Shown here one piece after another: positions 8,651-17,752 of a DNA stretch of 32,148 bases. The stretch is from the NCBI GenBank assembly GCA_001804885.1, contig MHBM01000099.1, positions 18,392 through 50,539 of the forward strand, written 5' to 3'. The stretch comes from Lentisphaerae bacterium RIFOXYA12_FULL_48_11 (GTDB lineage: Bacteria > Verrucomicrobiota > Kiritimatiellia > UBA8416 > YA12-FULL-48-11). Both the position numbers and the translations under genes were made by a program. Within the stretch, counting starts at the first letter, position 1. Every line of letters begins with the position of its first letter. The notes under the pieces were generated by a model, which saw only the letters and a list, made by a program, of their open reading frames with translations, had not been told where the DNA came from and did not search any database.

Positions 8651-8866
8651 TTGCAGAGTTTTGTCATATTTCTGGTAATGTTTGTCACGATCATAGGTCC
8701 TTCGACTGTGATTGCGGCTATAGGCTATGCAAGTATCAAGGCGCTGGGACGGAATCCGTCTGCAGCTCCGAAAATACTGCAGGCAATGATAATTGCGCTT
8801 ATTTTCGCCGAGTCGATAGCTGTTATTGCGCTGTTGATTCTGTTTCAGCTTTTTGGGCGTGGTTGA
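8651..8866 (+). CDS. atpE: F-type ATPase c subunit (rotor ring)
   Basis: A 71-residue two-helix hairpin. Helix 1 covers about residues 3-31, the polar loop 'GRNP' (33-36) matches the usual ARQP loop that binds gamma and epsilon, and helix 2 carries the ion-binding carboxylate E54 in 'IFAES'. The glycine-rich motif of helix 1 is reduced to small residues around 'AAIGYAS', and helix 1 is about three residues shorter than in E. coli c. E54-S55 resembles part of the Na+ ligand set, but no Gln is found at the expected helix-1 position, so coupling ion is undecided (H+ is the default). The start is TTG at 8651, supported by GAGGA at 8640-8644 six bases upstream; an internal ATG at 8680 would remove much of helix 1. 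It begins two bases after the epsilon stop. Confidence 0.92.
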   Translation: MQSFVIFLVMFVTIIGPSTVIAAIGYASIKALGRNPSAAPKILQAMIIALIFAESIAVIALLILFQLFGRG

Positions 8867-8939
8867 GGTTGCATAAGGATTGAGTACATAAATATTGAAT
8901 GAATTTGTGTGACGACAACGAGAACGGGGAAATTGAGAC

Positions 8940-9683
8940 ATGGATATATTGAGAATACTCTTGCCGATAGTCATATCACATGTGGTTATCCTGGTTGTGA
9001 TAATTATTGTTATCAGGCGATTGCTTTTGAGCGATACCATGAGTGCTGTGGAGCGCATAAGGCAGGTAGAGGCGGATGTCCGAAAGAAGGAAGAAGCCAT
9101 CCGCCGCGATATTGAGGAGCACGAAAAGGATTTTGCCAAGAAGAAAACAGAGGCGGAACAGGAGTTGCAGAAGCATCGAGAGGCGTCAGAGAAGGAAGTC
9201 TCCAAGATGCGGGAACAGGTCTTGTCTGATGCAAAGAAAGAAGGCGAACGGGTAATTGATCAGGCTAAGAAGAATGAGGAGAAAATCCGGCAGCAGATAG
9301 TCCAGGATATGGAGGAAAAGGCCGTCAATTACGGTGGTGAAGTATTCAAGCTTGTGTTTAGTGATGAACTTGCAGAACAGATAGACGGTAAATTCATTGA
9401 CGAACTGCTTGATGCACTGGAACAGATAGATTCTTCCAGTATTACGGTGGATGCTTCCACGGCCGATTTCAAGTCCAGCAGGCCTATTGCGCCGGAGCAA
9501 AAAGTCAGACTTGAGAAACTTTTGGATGAGAAATTCGGGGCCAAGGTAAAAATCCAGGAGAAGATTGATGAGAACCTTCTTGCCGGTGTCGTTTTGAAGC
9601 TTGGCAGTCTTGAAATTGATGGAAGTCTGCTGAATAGATTTAATGAAGCCGCAGTCGAGGTGAAGAAGAATATCAAATTTTAA
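8940..9683 (+). CDS. atpF: F-type ATPase b-delta fusion subunit (peripheral stalk)
   Basis: A 247-residue protein with one N-terminal membrane helix (about residues 5-30, 'IVISHVVILVVIIIVI'), a long charged coiled coil (about 35-135, rich in Glu, Lys and Arg), and a C-terminal segment 'LLAGVVLKLGSLEIDGSLL' (about 210-230) that matches the C-terminal end of F1 delta (usual form AGVVI..GD..IDGS). It therefore joins subunit b to part of delta, as in the B subunit of alternate (N-type) F1Fo ATPases and, with a larger delta, in mycobacteria. The N-terminal helical domain of delta, which normally binds the alpha N-termini, seems absent, which fits the shortened alpha 1 N-terminus. The ATG at 8940 follows 'cgggga' by nine bases. 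No separate delta or second b gene is present. Confidence 0.9.
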   Translation: MDILRILLPIVISHVVILVVIIIVIRRLLLSDTMSAVERIRQVEADVRKKEEAIRRDIEEHEKDFAKKKTEAEQELQKHREASEKEVSKMREQVLSDAKKEGERVIDQAKKNEEKIRQQIVQDMEEKAVNYGGEVFKLVFSDELAEQIDGKFIDELLDALEQIDSSSITVDASTADFKSSRPIAPEQKVRLEKLLDEKFGAKVKIQEKIDENLLAGVVLKLGSLEIDGSLLNRFNEAAVEVKKNIKF

Positions 9684-9713
9684 GTTGTTTGTACCCGGGA
9701 ACAGTTTGCAACT

Positions 9714-10655
9714 ATGCAACTCAATGAATTGAGAAGAGAATTGAAGTTCAACTGGGAACTTCTGAACATGGTGGAGACGTTAAAGAACGTCGCCGGGTCT
9801 CAGTATCACATCATGGAGAAAGAAAAGGAACGATTTGGTCCTTTTATGGAGGCTTTTTCCGGATTCTTCAGGGTGATTAATCTTGTTGATGTTGACGACC
9901 CTCTTGTGAGGGTCGCTACGGACAGGCTTGGTATAGTAATTATCACTTCAGACTCAGGATTCATGGGCGGCTTGAACCAGGGTGTTATGAGGGCGGCTTT
10001 TGCCGCACAGGGAGACCTGCCGAATGAGAAAGTTTCTCTTGTAGTAATTGGCGAGAAGGGTGCTAATGTTATAACCGACATGAAGAGGCCTTTTAAATAT
10101 TTCGCTGGTATCAACCAGACTACGATCTATGAGCAGTCTCTTGAGATCAAGGAATACCTGGTAGGTGAGGTTCTTGCAAAGCGGATGGGGAAGGTGTTGA
10201 TTGCCTATCCTAAACCGGTTTCATTTACTTCCCAGACCATCGAAGTCATCAGCATCCTTCCGTGTGATGAGTTATTCAACAAGAATTCACAGAGCGAGAT
10301 TGCAAAGAAGATCAATGAGAAGGGGATGATAGCAGAGGCCGGGAAGGTTGTGGTGGAGTCCTCCTTTTCTGACATGATCGAATACCTTGCCGGAGTGTGG
10401 GTTACTACGAAACTTTACGAGGTTTTCGAGGACAGCAAGCTGGCGGAGTTTTCTGCCAGAGCTATGCATCTTGAAGGAAGTCATCAGAAGGTGTCCAAGG
10501 AATATAAAAAGATTAAGCAGAAATGCTCGAAGGCCACCCATGAATTAATCGACAAGGGCATGCGAGAAACTTTTGCAGCAAAGGGTGGAAAAGAGAAGAA
10601 GAAACGGAAAAAGGCAAAACATGATGCAGCTGTGCTTGCAGAGTCCGCTGCATGA
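9714..10655 (+). CDS. atpG: F-type ATPase gamma subunit (central stalk)
   Basis: A 313-residue gamma subunit. The N-terminal helix 'NMVETLKNVAGSQYHIMEK' is the counterpart of the KAMKLVAAAKL region, 'ITSDSGFMGGLNQGVM' matches the conserved TSDRGLCGGLN motif, and the C-terminal helix contains 'RAMHLEGSH' where family members have R..AM..A..NA. Gamma rotates inside the alpha-beta hexamer and links it to the c-ring. The C-terminus carries a Lys/Arg-rich tail ('GKEKKKRKKAKH') beyond the usual end of the family. The gene starts 30 bp after the b-delta stop and is followed by the palindrome-rich gap that separates it from beta. No strong ribosome binding site is seen; 'ccggga' lies 13 bases upstream. 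Confidence 0.92.
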   Translation: MQLNELRRELKFNWELLNMVETLKNVAGSQYHIMEKEKERFGPFMEAFSGFFRVINLVDVDDPLVRVATDRLGIVIITSDSGFMGGLNQGVMRAAFAAQGDLPNEKVSLVVIGEKGANVITDMKRPFKYFAGINQTTIYEQSLEIKEYLVGEVLAKRMGKVLIAYPKPVSFTSQTIEVISILPCDELFNKNSQSEIAKKINEKGMIAEAGKVVVESSFSDMIEYLAGVWVTTKLYEVFEDSKLAEFSARAMHLEGSHQKVSKEYKKIKQKCSKATHELIDKGMRETFAAKGGKEKKKRKKAKHDAAVLAESAA

Positions 10656-10680
10656 TTTACTCGCCTTCGCCAAAATGCCC

Positions 10681-10694
10681 CGTGCCTTGGCACG
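10681..10694. repeat. Short inverted repeat
   Basis: Perfect palindromic arms cgtgcc/ggcacg around a two-base centre, 26 bp after the gamma stop. It is the first hairpin of the intergenic cluster and is not followed by a T-run. Confidence 0.55.
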
Positions 10695-10703
10695 CGGGAT
10701 GAG

Positions 10704-10737
10704 CCGCCTTCGTCCGTCAGTTGACGGACTTCGGCGG
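10704..10737. repeat. REP-like palindrome copy 1
   Basis: Outer arms CCGCC/GGCGG and inner arms GTCCGTC/GACGGAC around AGTT, with TTC between arms on each side. It shares the 'CCGCCTTCGTCCGT' half with copy 2 at 10791, so these are two members of one repeat family. Confidence 0.75.
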
Positions 10738-10790
10738 GCCAAGATGGCGCGGCAAACAAGGTATAGTATGGATGAAGACGGGTCAAGGCT

Positions 10791-10821
10791 TCCGCCTTCG
10801 TCCGTAGATGGACTACGGCGG
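10791..10821. repeat. REP-like palindrome copy 2
   Basis: Outer arms TCCGCC/GGCGGA and inner arm GTCC/GGAC, with a centre that differs from copy 1 ('gtagat'). The same family as the copy at 10704, about 55 bp apart from it. Confidence 0.75.
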
Positions 10822-10844
10822 ACAAGACGGCGGAGTTCCGCTGA

Positions 10845-10864
10845 TCCCGCTTTTGTTGGCGGGA
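10845..10864. repeat. Third inverted repeat of the cluster
   Basis: Arms TCCCGC (10845-10850) and GCGGGA (10859-10864) around 'ttttgttg'. The bases after it ('tgtcccgcgg') can offer an alternative pairing partner. No T-run follows on the plus strand. Confidence 0.6.
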
Positions 10865-10938
10865 TGTCCCGCGGCTTGCCGCTGGGAGCTTCACTTTTTC
10901 CGCCTGAATCATTGTGTTGGGACTTATTGACTGCGTGA

Positions 10939-12360
<1,422 letters not shown>

Positions 12361-12373
12361 GTAAGATTCTATT

Positions 12374-12398
12374 TACGGCTGGATGTTTTACTGCCGTA
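12374..12398 (+). terminator. Possible weak terminator after beta
   Basis: Arms TACGGC (12374-12379) and GCCGTA (12393-12398) with a 13-base loop, followed by 'gtttt'. It would end the ATPase transcript and place the ATG at 12383 inside the hairpin, favouring the later gspE start at 12422. The stem is short and the T-run is only four bases. Confidence 0.35.
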
Positions 12399-12421
12399 GT
12401 TTTCGTGAAAAACGGTGTATT

Positions 12422-14056
12422 ATGCAAAAGCTTGAACAGATAATTCTTGAAAAAAAGCTTCTTTCAGATGGAAGGCTGACAGAAGCAATCGAGATATCCA
12501 TGACTACATTCAAGCCTCTACAGGATGTTCTCGTTGAGCGGGGGTTTATCAGGGAGCCGGAACTTCTTAAAGTACTGGCCGAACAGCATGGACTGGATTT
12601 TGTCGATCTTAAGAAGGTTCCGATTGATATGTCTGCAGTTAAGGCTGTTTCTGCCAAGCTGGCGTCACATTACCGCATAATGCCGGTCAAGCTGGTGTCT
12701 GGTATTTTGACCATGGCTGTGTCCAGTCCACTTGATATGTCGGCGGCGGAAGATATCCAGGCTAATCTTGGCTATAATGTGGAACGTGTACTGGCATGCC
12801 GTGGTGAAATACTCGAGGCGTTGAGAAAGTATTACGGTGTGGGTGCGGATACCGTTGAAAAGATTCTTACCGGCAACCCCGATCGCGATGAATCCGAAGC
12901 GCAGGATGTATCGCATGACCTTGAAACAATGGCGGAAGACGCATCGGTTGTCAGGCTGGTAAATCAGATATTTCAGGAGGCTATAAACGATCGTGCAACT
13001 GATATTCATTTTGAGGTGCAGCGCGATGATATCGTTGTCAGGCGCAGGATAGACGGCATTCTTTATGATACGCATCTTCCAAAGAACATAAGGCTTCTTT
13101 ATCCAGCGATAGTTTCTCGTATCAAGTTGATGTCAGCGATGGATATTGTTGAACGGCGTCTTCCCCAGGATGGGCGGTGCAGGGTTAACATTGGTCGCCG
13201 GGAATATGATATGCGTATTTCTATTATTCCGGCGATGCACGGGGAGGATATTGTAGTAAGGATATTGCCGACATCCATGCTTTTTGACCTGAAGGAACTC
13301 GGGCTTTCCGTCGATCATCGCGAAATGTTTGAAAAGCTCATAACGCATCCGCATGGAATAATTTTTGTCACCGGTCCTACCGGCAGTGGCAAGAGTACAA
13401 CACTTTATGCGTGTCTCAGCCGTTTGAATACCAGGGATAGAAAGATCATTACAATAGAAGATCCGGTGGAATATGAGTTGAAGGGTATTACTCAGACGCA
13501 GGTTAACCATAAGATTGGTCTGACTTTTGGCCTCTCTCTCAGGAGTATGCTCAGGCATGACCCGGATGTTATGATGGTAGGCGAAGTTCGCGACAGGGAA
13601 ACCGCAGAGATTGCTGTTCAAACGGCAATGACGGGACATCTCGTGCTCAGTACACTCCACACCAACGATGCCGCAGGAGGAGCCGTACGGCTGATTGACA
13701 TGGGGATTGATCCTTACCTGATAGCGTCGACGGTTCTTGCATTTACGGCGCAGAGGTTGGTCAGGGTGATCTGTGTTGATTGTCGCGAGAGTTATGAATC
13801 TGAGGGACGGCAGTTGTATCATGGCCGGGGATGTGCAAGTTGTAGAAACAGCGGCTATCATGGTCGGGTGGCAATAAGCGAGATAATGCCGCTCGAATCA
13901 GGAATTCAACCACTTATTCTTTTAAGATCTTCTGCCAAGCTTATCCGCGAAAAGGCTGACTCACTCGGCATGAGAACGCTTTATCAGGATGGTTGGGATA
14001 AGGTTGCGCAAGGCATAACCACCGCCGAGGAAGTTCTGCGTGTCACGAGTTTGTAG
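12422..14056 (+). CDS. gspE: Type II secretion / pilus assembly ATPase GspE
   Basis: Hexameric cytoplasmic ATPase that drives pseudopilus assembly. The N-terminal GspE/MshE domain covers about residues 1-140 ('VLVERGFIREPELLKVLAEQ'). It has Walker A 'GPTGSGKSTT', the Asp box 'ATDIHFE', Walker B 'VMMVGEVRDRET' and the His box 'GHLVLSTLHTNDA'. Near the C-terminus a compact zinc site is formed by 'CVDC' and 'CASC', which separates GspE/PilB types from PilT. The start at ATG 12422 ('MQKLEQ') is chosen because the upstream ATG at 12383 lies in a possible terminator hairpin and adds 13 residues unlike the family. It opens the secretion operon. PilB of a type IV pilus is the alternative name; the downstream gspG-K set favours GspE. 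Confidence 0.95.
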   Translation: MQKLEQIILEKKLLSDGRLTEAIEISMTTFKPLQDVLVERGFIREPELLKVLAEQHGLDFVDLKKVPIDMSAVKAVSAKLASHYRIMPVKLVSGILTMAVSSPLDMSAAEDIQANLGYNVERVLACRGEILEALRKYYGVGADTVEKILTGNPDRDESEAQDVSHDLETMAEDASVVRLVNQIFQEAINDRATDIHFEVQRDDIVVRRRIDGILYDTHLPKNIRLLYPAIVSRIKLMSAMDIVERRLPQDGRCRVNIGRREYDMRISIIPAMHGEDIVVRILPTSMLFDLKELGLSVDHREMFEKLITHPHGIIFVTGPTGSGKSTTLYACLSRLNTRDRKIITIEDPVEYELKGITQTQVNHKIGLTFGLSLRSMLRHDPDVMMVGEVRDRETAEIAVQTAMTGHLVLSTLHTNDAAGGAVRLIDMGIDPYLIASTVLAFTAQRLVRVICVDCRESYESEGRQLYHGRGCASCRNSGYHGRVAISEIMPLESGIQPLILLRSSAKLIREKADSLGMRTLYQDGWDKVAQGITTAEEVLRVTSL

Positions 14057-14110
14057 ATATTGACCTTGCTCTTGTTATTTATCCGTTTGTGATGATGCGA
14101 TTCGGTAGCA

Positions 14111-15322
14111 ATGACAAAATTCATATATAAAGCCAAAGATGGACCTTCTAAAACTCTTGAAGGTGAACTGGATGCAGGGTCTCATTCTGAAGCTGTGACA
14201 CGCTTGGATGCAATGGGATACAGCCCGATATGGGTTCGTGAAAAGGGTATCTCGGCTGATCGTTCCGGATTCTGGAGACAGCGCATTGGCCTTCGTGAAG
14301 TGACTATGTTTACAAGACAGCTTGCCAGTCTTATCAAGTCAGGCGTTCCGATCCTTAGAGCTTTGTCTACAATTGCGGATCAAACTGAGAACAGATCTTT
14401 TCAAAAAGTTGTCAAGGAACTCGAACTTACCATCAGGGATGGAGGTATGCTTTCAGATGCGTTGTTGAAGTATCCTTCTCTTTTTCCTGAATTGTACGTT
14501 AACATGGTGCGTTCCGGCGAGTCTGGAGGAGTTCTGGATGTCATTCTTGTGCGTCTTGCAGAGAGCAGGGAGAAGGAGGAGGAGGTAATGCGCAAGGTTC
14601 AATCTGCGGTTGCATATCCAATTCTGGTGATTATCGTTGGTATAGCAACTGTACTTGTCCTCCTGGTTTTCTTTCTGCCGCGCGTGGCGAGTATCTTCCA
14701 GGATTACGGTTATGATAAGCTTCCCGTCCCGACGAAAATAATCATAGGTCTAAGTAACTTCTTCCATGAATCATGGTACTGGCTGGTTCTTGGTGTCGGG
14801 CTGTTTGTGGCGGTATTTAAAAGACTGGCGGCTTTTGAAAAAGGGCGTACGATGATTGACCGGATGAAGCTGGGATTTCCTCTGTTGGGTCGTTTTATAC
14901 GACAGTCGGAGATTGCACGTTTTGCAAGAACTCTTTCACTCCTGATACAGGCGGGCATTTCCATTGAGAAAGCGTTGTCCCTGAGTGGAAGTGTGTTGAA
15001 TAATTCAATTCTCAGGGAAGAGGTTGAGGATATCCGTAAAAGGACTGTTACTCAGGGAATGTCGGTTTCGGCGGGACTCAGGAAGGCTGTTTATTTTCCA
15101 GCTTTTGTGGCTAATATGGCGGCTGTAGGGGAAGAGGGGGGCAAGCTTGATGAGTCCATGATGGAGATTGCTTCTTTTTACGAGAAAGAGGTGGAGCAAC
15201 AAAGCAGGCTGGCCACCAGTCTGCTTGAGCCCATACTTATACTGATAGTTGGTCTGGTTGTAGGTTTCATAGTTGCCGCAATGCTGCTTCCGATTTTTGA
15301 ATTAAGTACAATTGTTCGCTGA
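14111..15322 (+). CDS. gspF: Type II secretion inner-membrane platform protein GspF
   Basis: A 403-residue GspF/PilC family protein with two repeats of the T2SSF domain. The first begins near 'REVTMFTRQLASLIKSGVPI' and the second near 'EIARFARTLSLLIQAGISI'. Hydrophobic helices lie at about 168-192, 220-237 and 375-398, giving the usual three-span topology. The N-terminal part 'FIYKAKDGPSKTLEGELDA' is typical of the family. GspF forms the membrane platform on which the GspE ATPase acts. It starts 54 bp after gspE in the same direction. No strong ribosome binding site is visible before the ATG. Length and domain order are normal. Confidence 0.95.
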   Translation: MTKFIYKAKDGPSKTLEGELDAGSHSEAVTRLDAMGYSPIWVREKGISADRSGFWRQRIGLREVTMFTRQLASLIKSGVPILRALSTIADQTENRSFQKVVKELELTIRDGGMLSDALLKYPSLFPELYVNMVRSGESGGVLDVILVRLAESREKEEEVMRKVQSAVAYPILVIIVGIATVLVLLVFFLPRVASIFQDYGYDKLPVPTKIIIGLSNFFHESWYWLVLGVGLFVAVFKRLAAFEKGRTMIDRMKLGFPLLGRFIRQSEIARFARTLSLLIQAGISIEKALSLSGSVLNNSILREEVEDIRKRTVTQGMSVSAGLRKAVYFPAFVANMAAVGEEGGKLDESMMEIASFYEKEVEQQSRLATSLLEPILILIVGLVVGFIVAAMLLPIFELSTIVR

Positions 15323-15326
15323 TCAA

Positions 15327-16139
15327 ATGTTACATCGGAATTATCATTTCTCTCTTTTCTCTGCTGTTTTTCTTTTTGCCGCTGCAGAATATCTTTCTGC
15401 TGCAACTCCGGAATGGCAGGTGATCAAAGGTAAGCATTTTCTTGTACATTATCGCAGCGATTTATCCTTTGCCGAAAAAGTGGCCAGCAAAGCCGAAGAA
15501 TATTACAACAGTATTACGGAAGATCTGGGGTTTACCCGTTATGACAATTTCTGGTTATGGGAAAACAGGACAAGGATTTTTATTTATGCCTCGAAAAATG
15601 AATTTATCAAAGCAACGGGTGCGCCAGAATGGGCTATTGGTAAGGCTGAATTCAGTAAGAGAGCGATATCAACATTTCCGGGTGATGAGGCATTCATGGA
15701 TTCGGTATTACCCCATGAAATGACGCATCTGATATTCAGAGACTTTATAGGCTTTAAGGGTGATATACCTCTCTGGCTAAATGAAGGTGTCGCTCAATGG
15801 GAAGAGCCTGTAAAACGCAAAAACTGGGAGAGATATGCCGGAAAACTTGCCGTAAATAATCAGTATATCCCTTTCAGTAAGATTATGGTGATGGATGTGA
15901 AGCAGGTTATTGCATCGGGGCAGGCGATAAACTTTTATCGGCAGGCGATGAGTATGGTTGGTTTCCTCGTAAAAATGTATGGTTCCGGTAAATTCAGGAC
16001 TTTCTGCGGAGAGATTCGTGATGGGCGGGGTATGGATGATTCTTTAAGATTTGCTTATCCTGAATCGTTGCGTAATATTAATGAATTAGAAAAGGCTTGG
16101 AAGCAATATGTGATGGAACAGCAGGAGGCAGGTAAATGA
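15327..16139 (+). CDS. Exported gluzincin-type metallopeptidase (peptidase MA-like)
   Basis: A 270-residue protein with a signal peptide (basic start, core 'FSAVFLFAAA', likely cleavage near 'YLSA'). It carries the zinc motif 'HEMTH' (H130, E131, H134) and a downstream 'NEGVAQWEE' whose E153 is the likely third ligand, the pattern of the peptidase MA family. The early segment 'FLVHYRSDLSFAEKVASKAEEYY' also matches that family. The substrate is unknown. It sits between gspF and gspG, overlapping gspG by four bases, so its role may be linked to the secretion system or the outer envelope. A TTG at 15312 overlapping the gspF stop is an alternative start; ATG 15327 gives a cleaner signal peptide. 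Confidence 0.85.
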   Translation: MLHRNYHFSLFSAVFLFAAAEYLSAATPEWQVIKGKHFLVHYRSDLSFAEKVASKAEEYYNSITEDLGFTRYDNFWLWENRTRIFIYASKNEFIKATGAPEWAIGKAEFSKRAISTFPGDEAFMDSVLPHEMTHLIFRDFIGFKGDIPLWLNEGVAQWEEPVKRKNWERYAGKLAVNNQYIPFSKIMVMDVKQVIASGQAINFYRQAMSMVGFLVKMYGSGKFRTFCGEIRDGRGMDDSLRFAYPESLRNINELEKAWKQYVMEQQEAGK

Positions 16140-16555
16140 TCATGAAACGTCAGAATGCAGGTTTTACACTGATAGAATTGATGGTTGTGGTTATTATAAT
16201 AGCTGCTTTGGCTGGTATGGTTCTGCCCAGGCTCCTTCCCAGGGCCGAGGAGGCCAAAAAAGACATAGCCAGGGGTGGCATGGCCGGCATTACTACAGCT
16301 CTTAAACTTTATAAGCTGGATAATGATCGATATCCATCAACGGAAGAGGGCTTGGATGCCCTTATGACCAAGCCGGCATCGGCGCGGAACTGGAAAGGTC
16401 CGTACCTTGAGAACAAGCCATTTGATCCCTGGAAACGCAAATATGAATACAAGTATCCAGGCCAAAGGAATGCTGGTGAGTTTGATATATGGTCCAAGGG
16501 TTCTGATGAAGCAAGTGCTGAAGATGATGTTACCAACTGGGAACAACAGAAATAA
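16136..16555 (+). CDS. gspG: Major pseudopilin GspG
   Basis: Major pseudopilin of the type II secretion system. The prepilin cleavage site is 'NAGFTLIELMVVVIIIAALA', with Glu at mature position 5 and the hydrophobic N-terminal helix. The C-terminal domain has the GspG signature: 'YKLDNDRYPSTEEGLDAL', 'NWKGPYLENKPFDPW' and 'EFDIWSKGSD', the Ca2+-binding loop region. Length of 139 residues is typical. ATG 16136 is chosen because AGGAGG at 16123-16128 lies seven bases upstream; an ATG at 16142 would also leave the leader functional. It overlaps the peptidase stop, so translation is probably coupled. Confidence 0.95.
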   Translation: MIMKRQNAGFTLIELMVVVIIIAALAGMVLPRLLPRAEEAKKDIARGGMAGITTALKLYKLDNDRYPSTEEGLDALMTKPASARNWKGPYLENKPFDPWKRKYEYKYPGQRNAGEFDIWSKGSDEASAEDDVTNWEQQK

Positions 16556-16561
16556 CAGCAG

Positions 16562-17005
16562 GTGAAAAAAAGAAAAGACAATCCTGCTTTTGTTAATGTG
16601 AAATCATCGTGTCGTGGTTTCACTCTCCCTGAAGTTTTGATTGCAGTTGTAATTCTTGCCGTTGGTATTATTTCCGTCCTGGAGGCTTTTAATGTTTCCT
16701 TAGCTGCTCTAGGGGCGGCAAGGGATGCACTACGGTCCAGCATGCTGGTTATACAGAAAATGACGGATATAGAGCTCTCGGCGGTAACGTCCGGCAGGCT
16801 GGAAGAGGATTATTCTGCAGGTGGGTTTGATGGCGACAATGTCGGTTACAGGTGGGACAGCAAGGTTATTGATGTTTCTTCTTTGTCTGTGCCGGGCCTG
16901 GATTCTGCAATGCTCAACCAGATTGACCTGGCTGTCTGGCGGGAAGGTGCATCAAGAAGGTATTCAATTTCCACATACCTCAGAATCGAGAAACCGAAAC
17001 AATAA
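16562..17005 (+). CDS. gspI: Minor pseudopilin, GspI-like
   Basis: A 147-residue prepilin with a long basic leader, cleavage motif 'RGFTLPEVLIAVVILAVGI' (Glu at mature position 5) and a segment 'SSMLVIQKMTDIEL' that resembles the A...A..KMAEL stretch of GspI. The small C-terminal domain is poorly conserved, so GspH cannot be ruled out, but order after gspG and before gspJ/gspK favours GspI. The start is GTG at 16562, six bases after the gspG stop; a second GTG at 16598 is possible. GspI, J and K form the pseudopilus tip in known systems. Confidence 0.8.
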   Translation: MKKRKDNPAFVNVKSSCRGFTLPEVLIAVVILAVGIISVLEAFNVSLAALGAARDALRSSMLVIQKMTDIELSAVTSGRLEEDYSAGGFDGDNVGYRWDSKVIDVSSLSVPGLDSAMLNQIDLAVWREGASRRYSISTYLRIEKPKQ

Positions 17006-17040
17006 ATTATTTAATGCTGATGGCGTTTGCAGGACAAGAT

Positions 17041-17742
17041 ATGCAGGTGATAAATCATTTTTTTGGCCAGGAAAAGAAGTGTCAGGTATTCTGTCGCGTC
17101 GCTCGAAATGCATTTACTCTTGTTGAGCTCCTTGTTGTGTCCGTAATCCTCGGTGTTGTTATTACTGCGGTTACATCGTGTTTGATTGCGGGGGTAAGGA
17201 CTTGGGATTATGCCAGGAAATATGGCAGCGTAGAGTCTGACGCCATGATTAAACTCGAGACTGTTCACAGGGACATAGCAAATACATTTCGTTTGTACTC
17301 CATCCCTTTTTATGGTGGTGAAAGAGAGGTTGCTTTTCCTGGTTTGGTTAACCCTGTCAGTGATGATGAGGAAATGCCAGGGATAGGTACCATTAAGTAC
17401 TTTTATGATGCACAGAAAAAGATGCTTTTTCGCAAGTCATGGATATTTCCGGCAAGCGAACCGCTTGATGGCGAGGCGGAACGAGTGCTGACAGGTGTGA
17501 GTGATATGAGTTTTAGTTATTTCGAGCTGCCGGGTAAAGGTGACGGTATAGGGATATGGAAAGAAGATTGGAACAATGTTACTAACTTTCCGGGAGCTGT
17601 GACCATGGATTTGGCATTTGATACGGATGATAAACGTCCTTTGGTAATAAAAAGAACGATCATGGTTCCAGCTGCCAGAGTTCCTTTGCCAGAGCAGGTT
17701 CAGCAATCGAATTCTGTTACTTCAGTAAAATCGGGTCCTTAG
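17041..17742 (+). CDS. gspJ: Minor pseudopilin, GspJ-like
   Basis: Prepilin with cleavage motif 'RNAFTLVELLVVSVILGVV', where Ala takes the place of the usual Gly before the mature Phe. The large C-terminal domain contains 'VLTGVSDMSFSYFE', which is typical of GspJ. The ATG at 17041 is chosen because AGGA at 17031-17034 lies six bases before it; ATGs at 17014 and 17020 would lengthen the leader. GspJ sits under GspK at the pseudopilus tip. The Pro/Gln/Ser-rich tail is likely disordered. It precedes gspK by a few bases. Confidence 0.85.
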   Translation: MQVINHFFGQEKKCQVFCRVARNAFTLVELLVVSVILGVVITAVTSCLIAGVRTWDYARKYGSVESDAMIKLETVHRDIANTFRLYSIPFYGGEREVAFPGLVNPVSDDEEMPGIGTIKYFYDAQKKMLFRKSWIFPASEPLDGEAERVLTGVSDMSFSYFELPGKGDGIGIWKEDWNNVTNFPGAVTMDLAFDTDDKRPLVIKRTIMVPAARVPLPEQVQQSNSVTSVKSGP

Positions 17743-17752
17743 CAGGATGGTT

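Noticed and set aside
8867..8939. Missing subunit a or a small gene between c and b-delta
   Set aside because: Only 73 bp are available, far too short for subunit a, and no start with a convincing small product is seen.
8522..9205. Minus-strand frame of 227 codons opposite the c and b-delta genes
   Set aside because: It lies antisense to epsilon, c and b-delta genes that are firmly identified. The Ser/Phe/Cys-rich translation is typical of a shadow frame.
10573..10938. Plus-strand frame of 121 codons across the palindrome cluster
   Set aside because: It overlaps the end of gamma in another frame and is composed of repeat translation (Arg/Pro-rich); no ribosome binding site or family match.
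12383..12421. Earlier ATG for gspE at 12383
   Set aside because: It adds 13 residues unlike GspE and sits in the loop of a possible terminator; ATG 12422 fits the family start better.
13133..13861. Minus-strand frame of 242 codons opposite gspE
   Set aside because: It is antisense to the conserved core of the GspE ATPase and has no family features.
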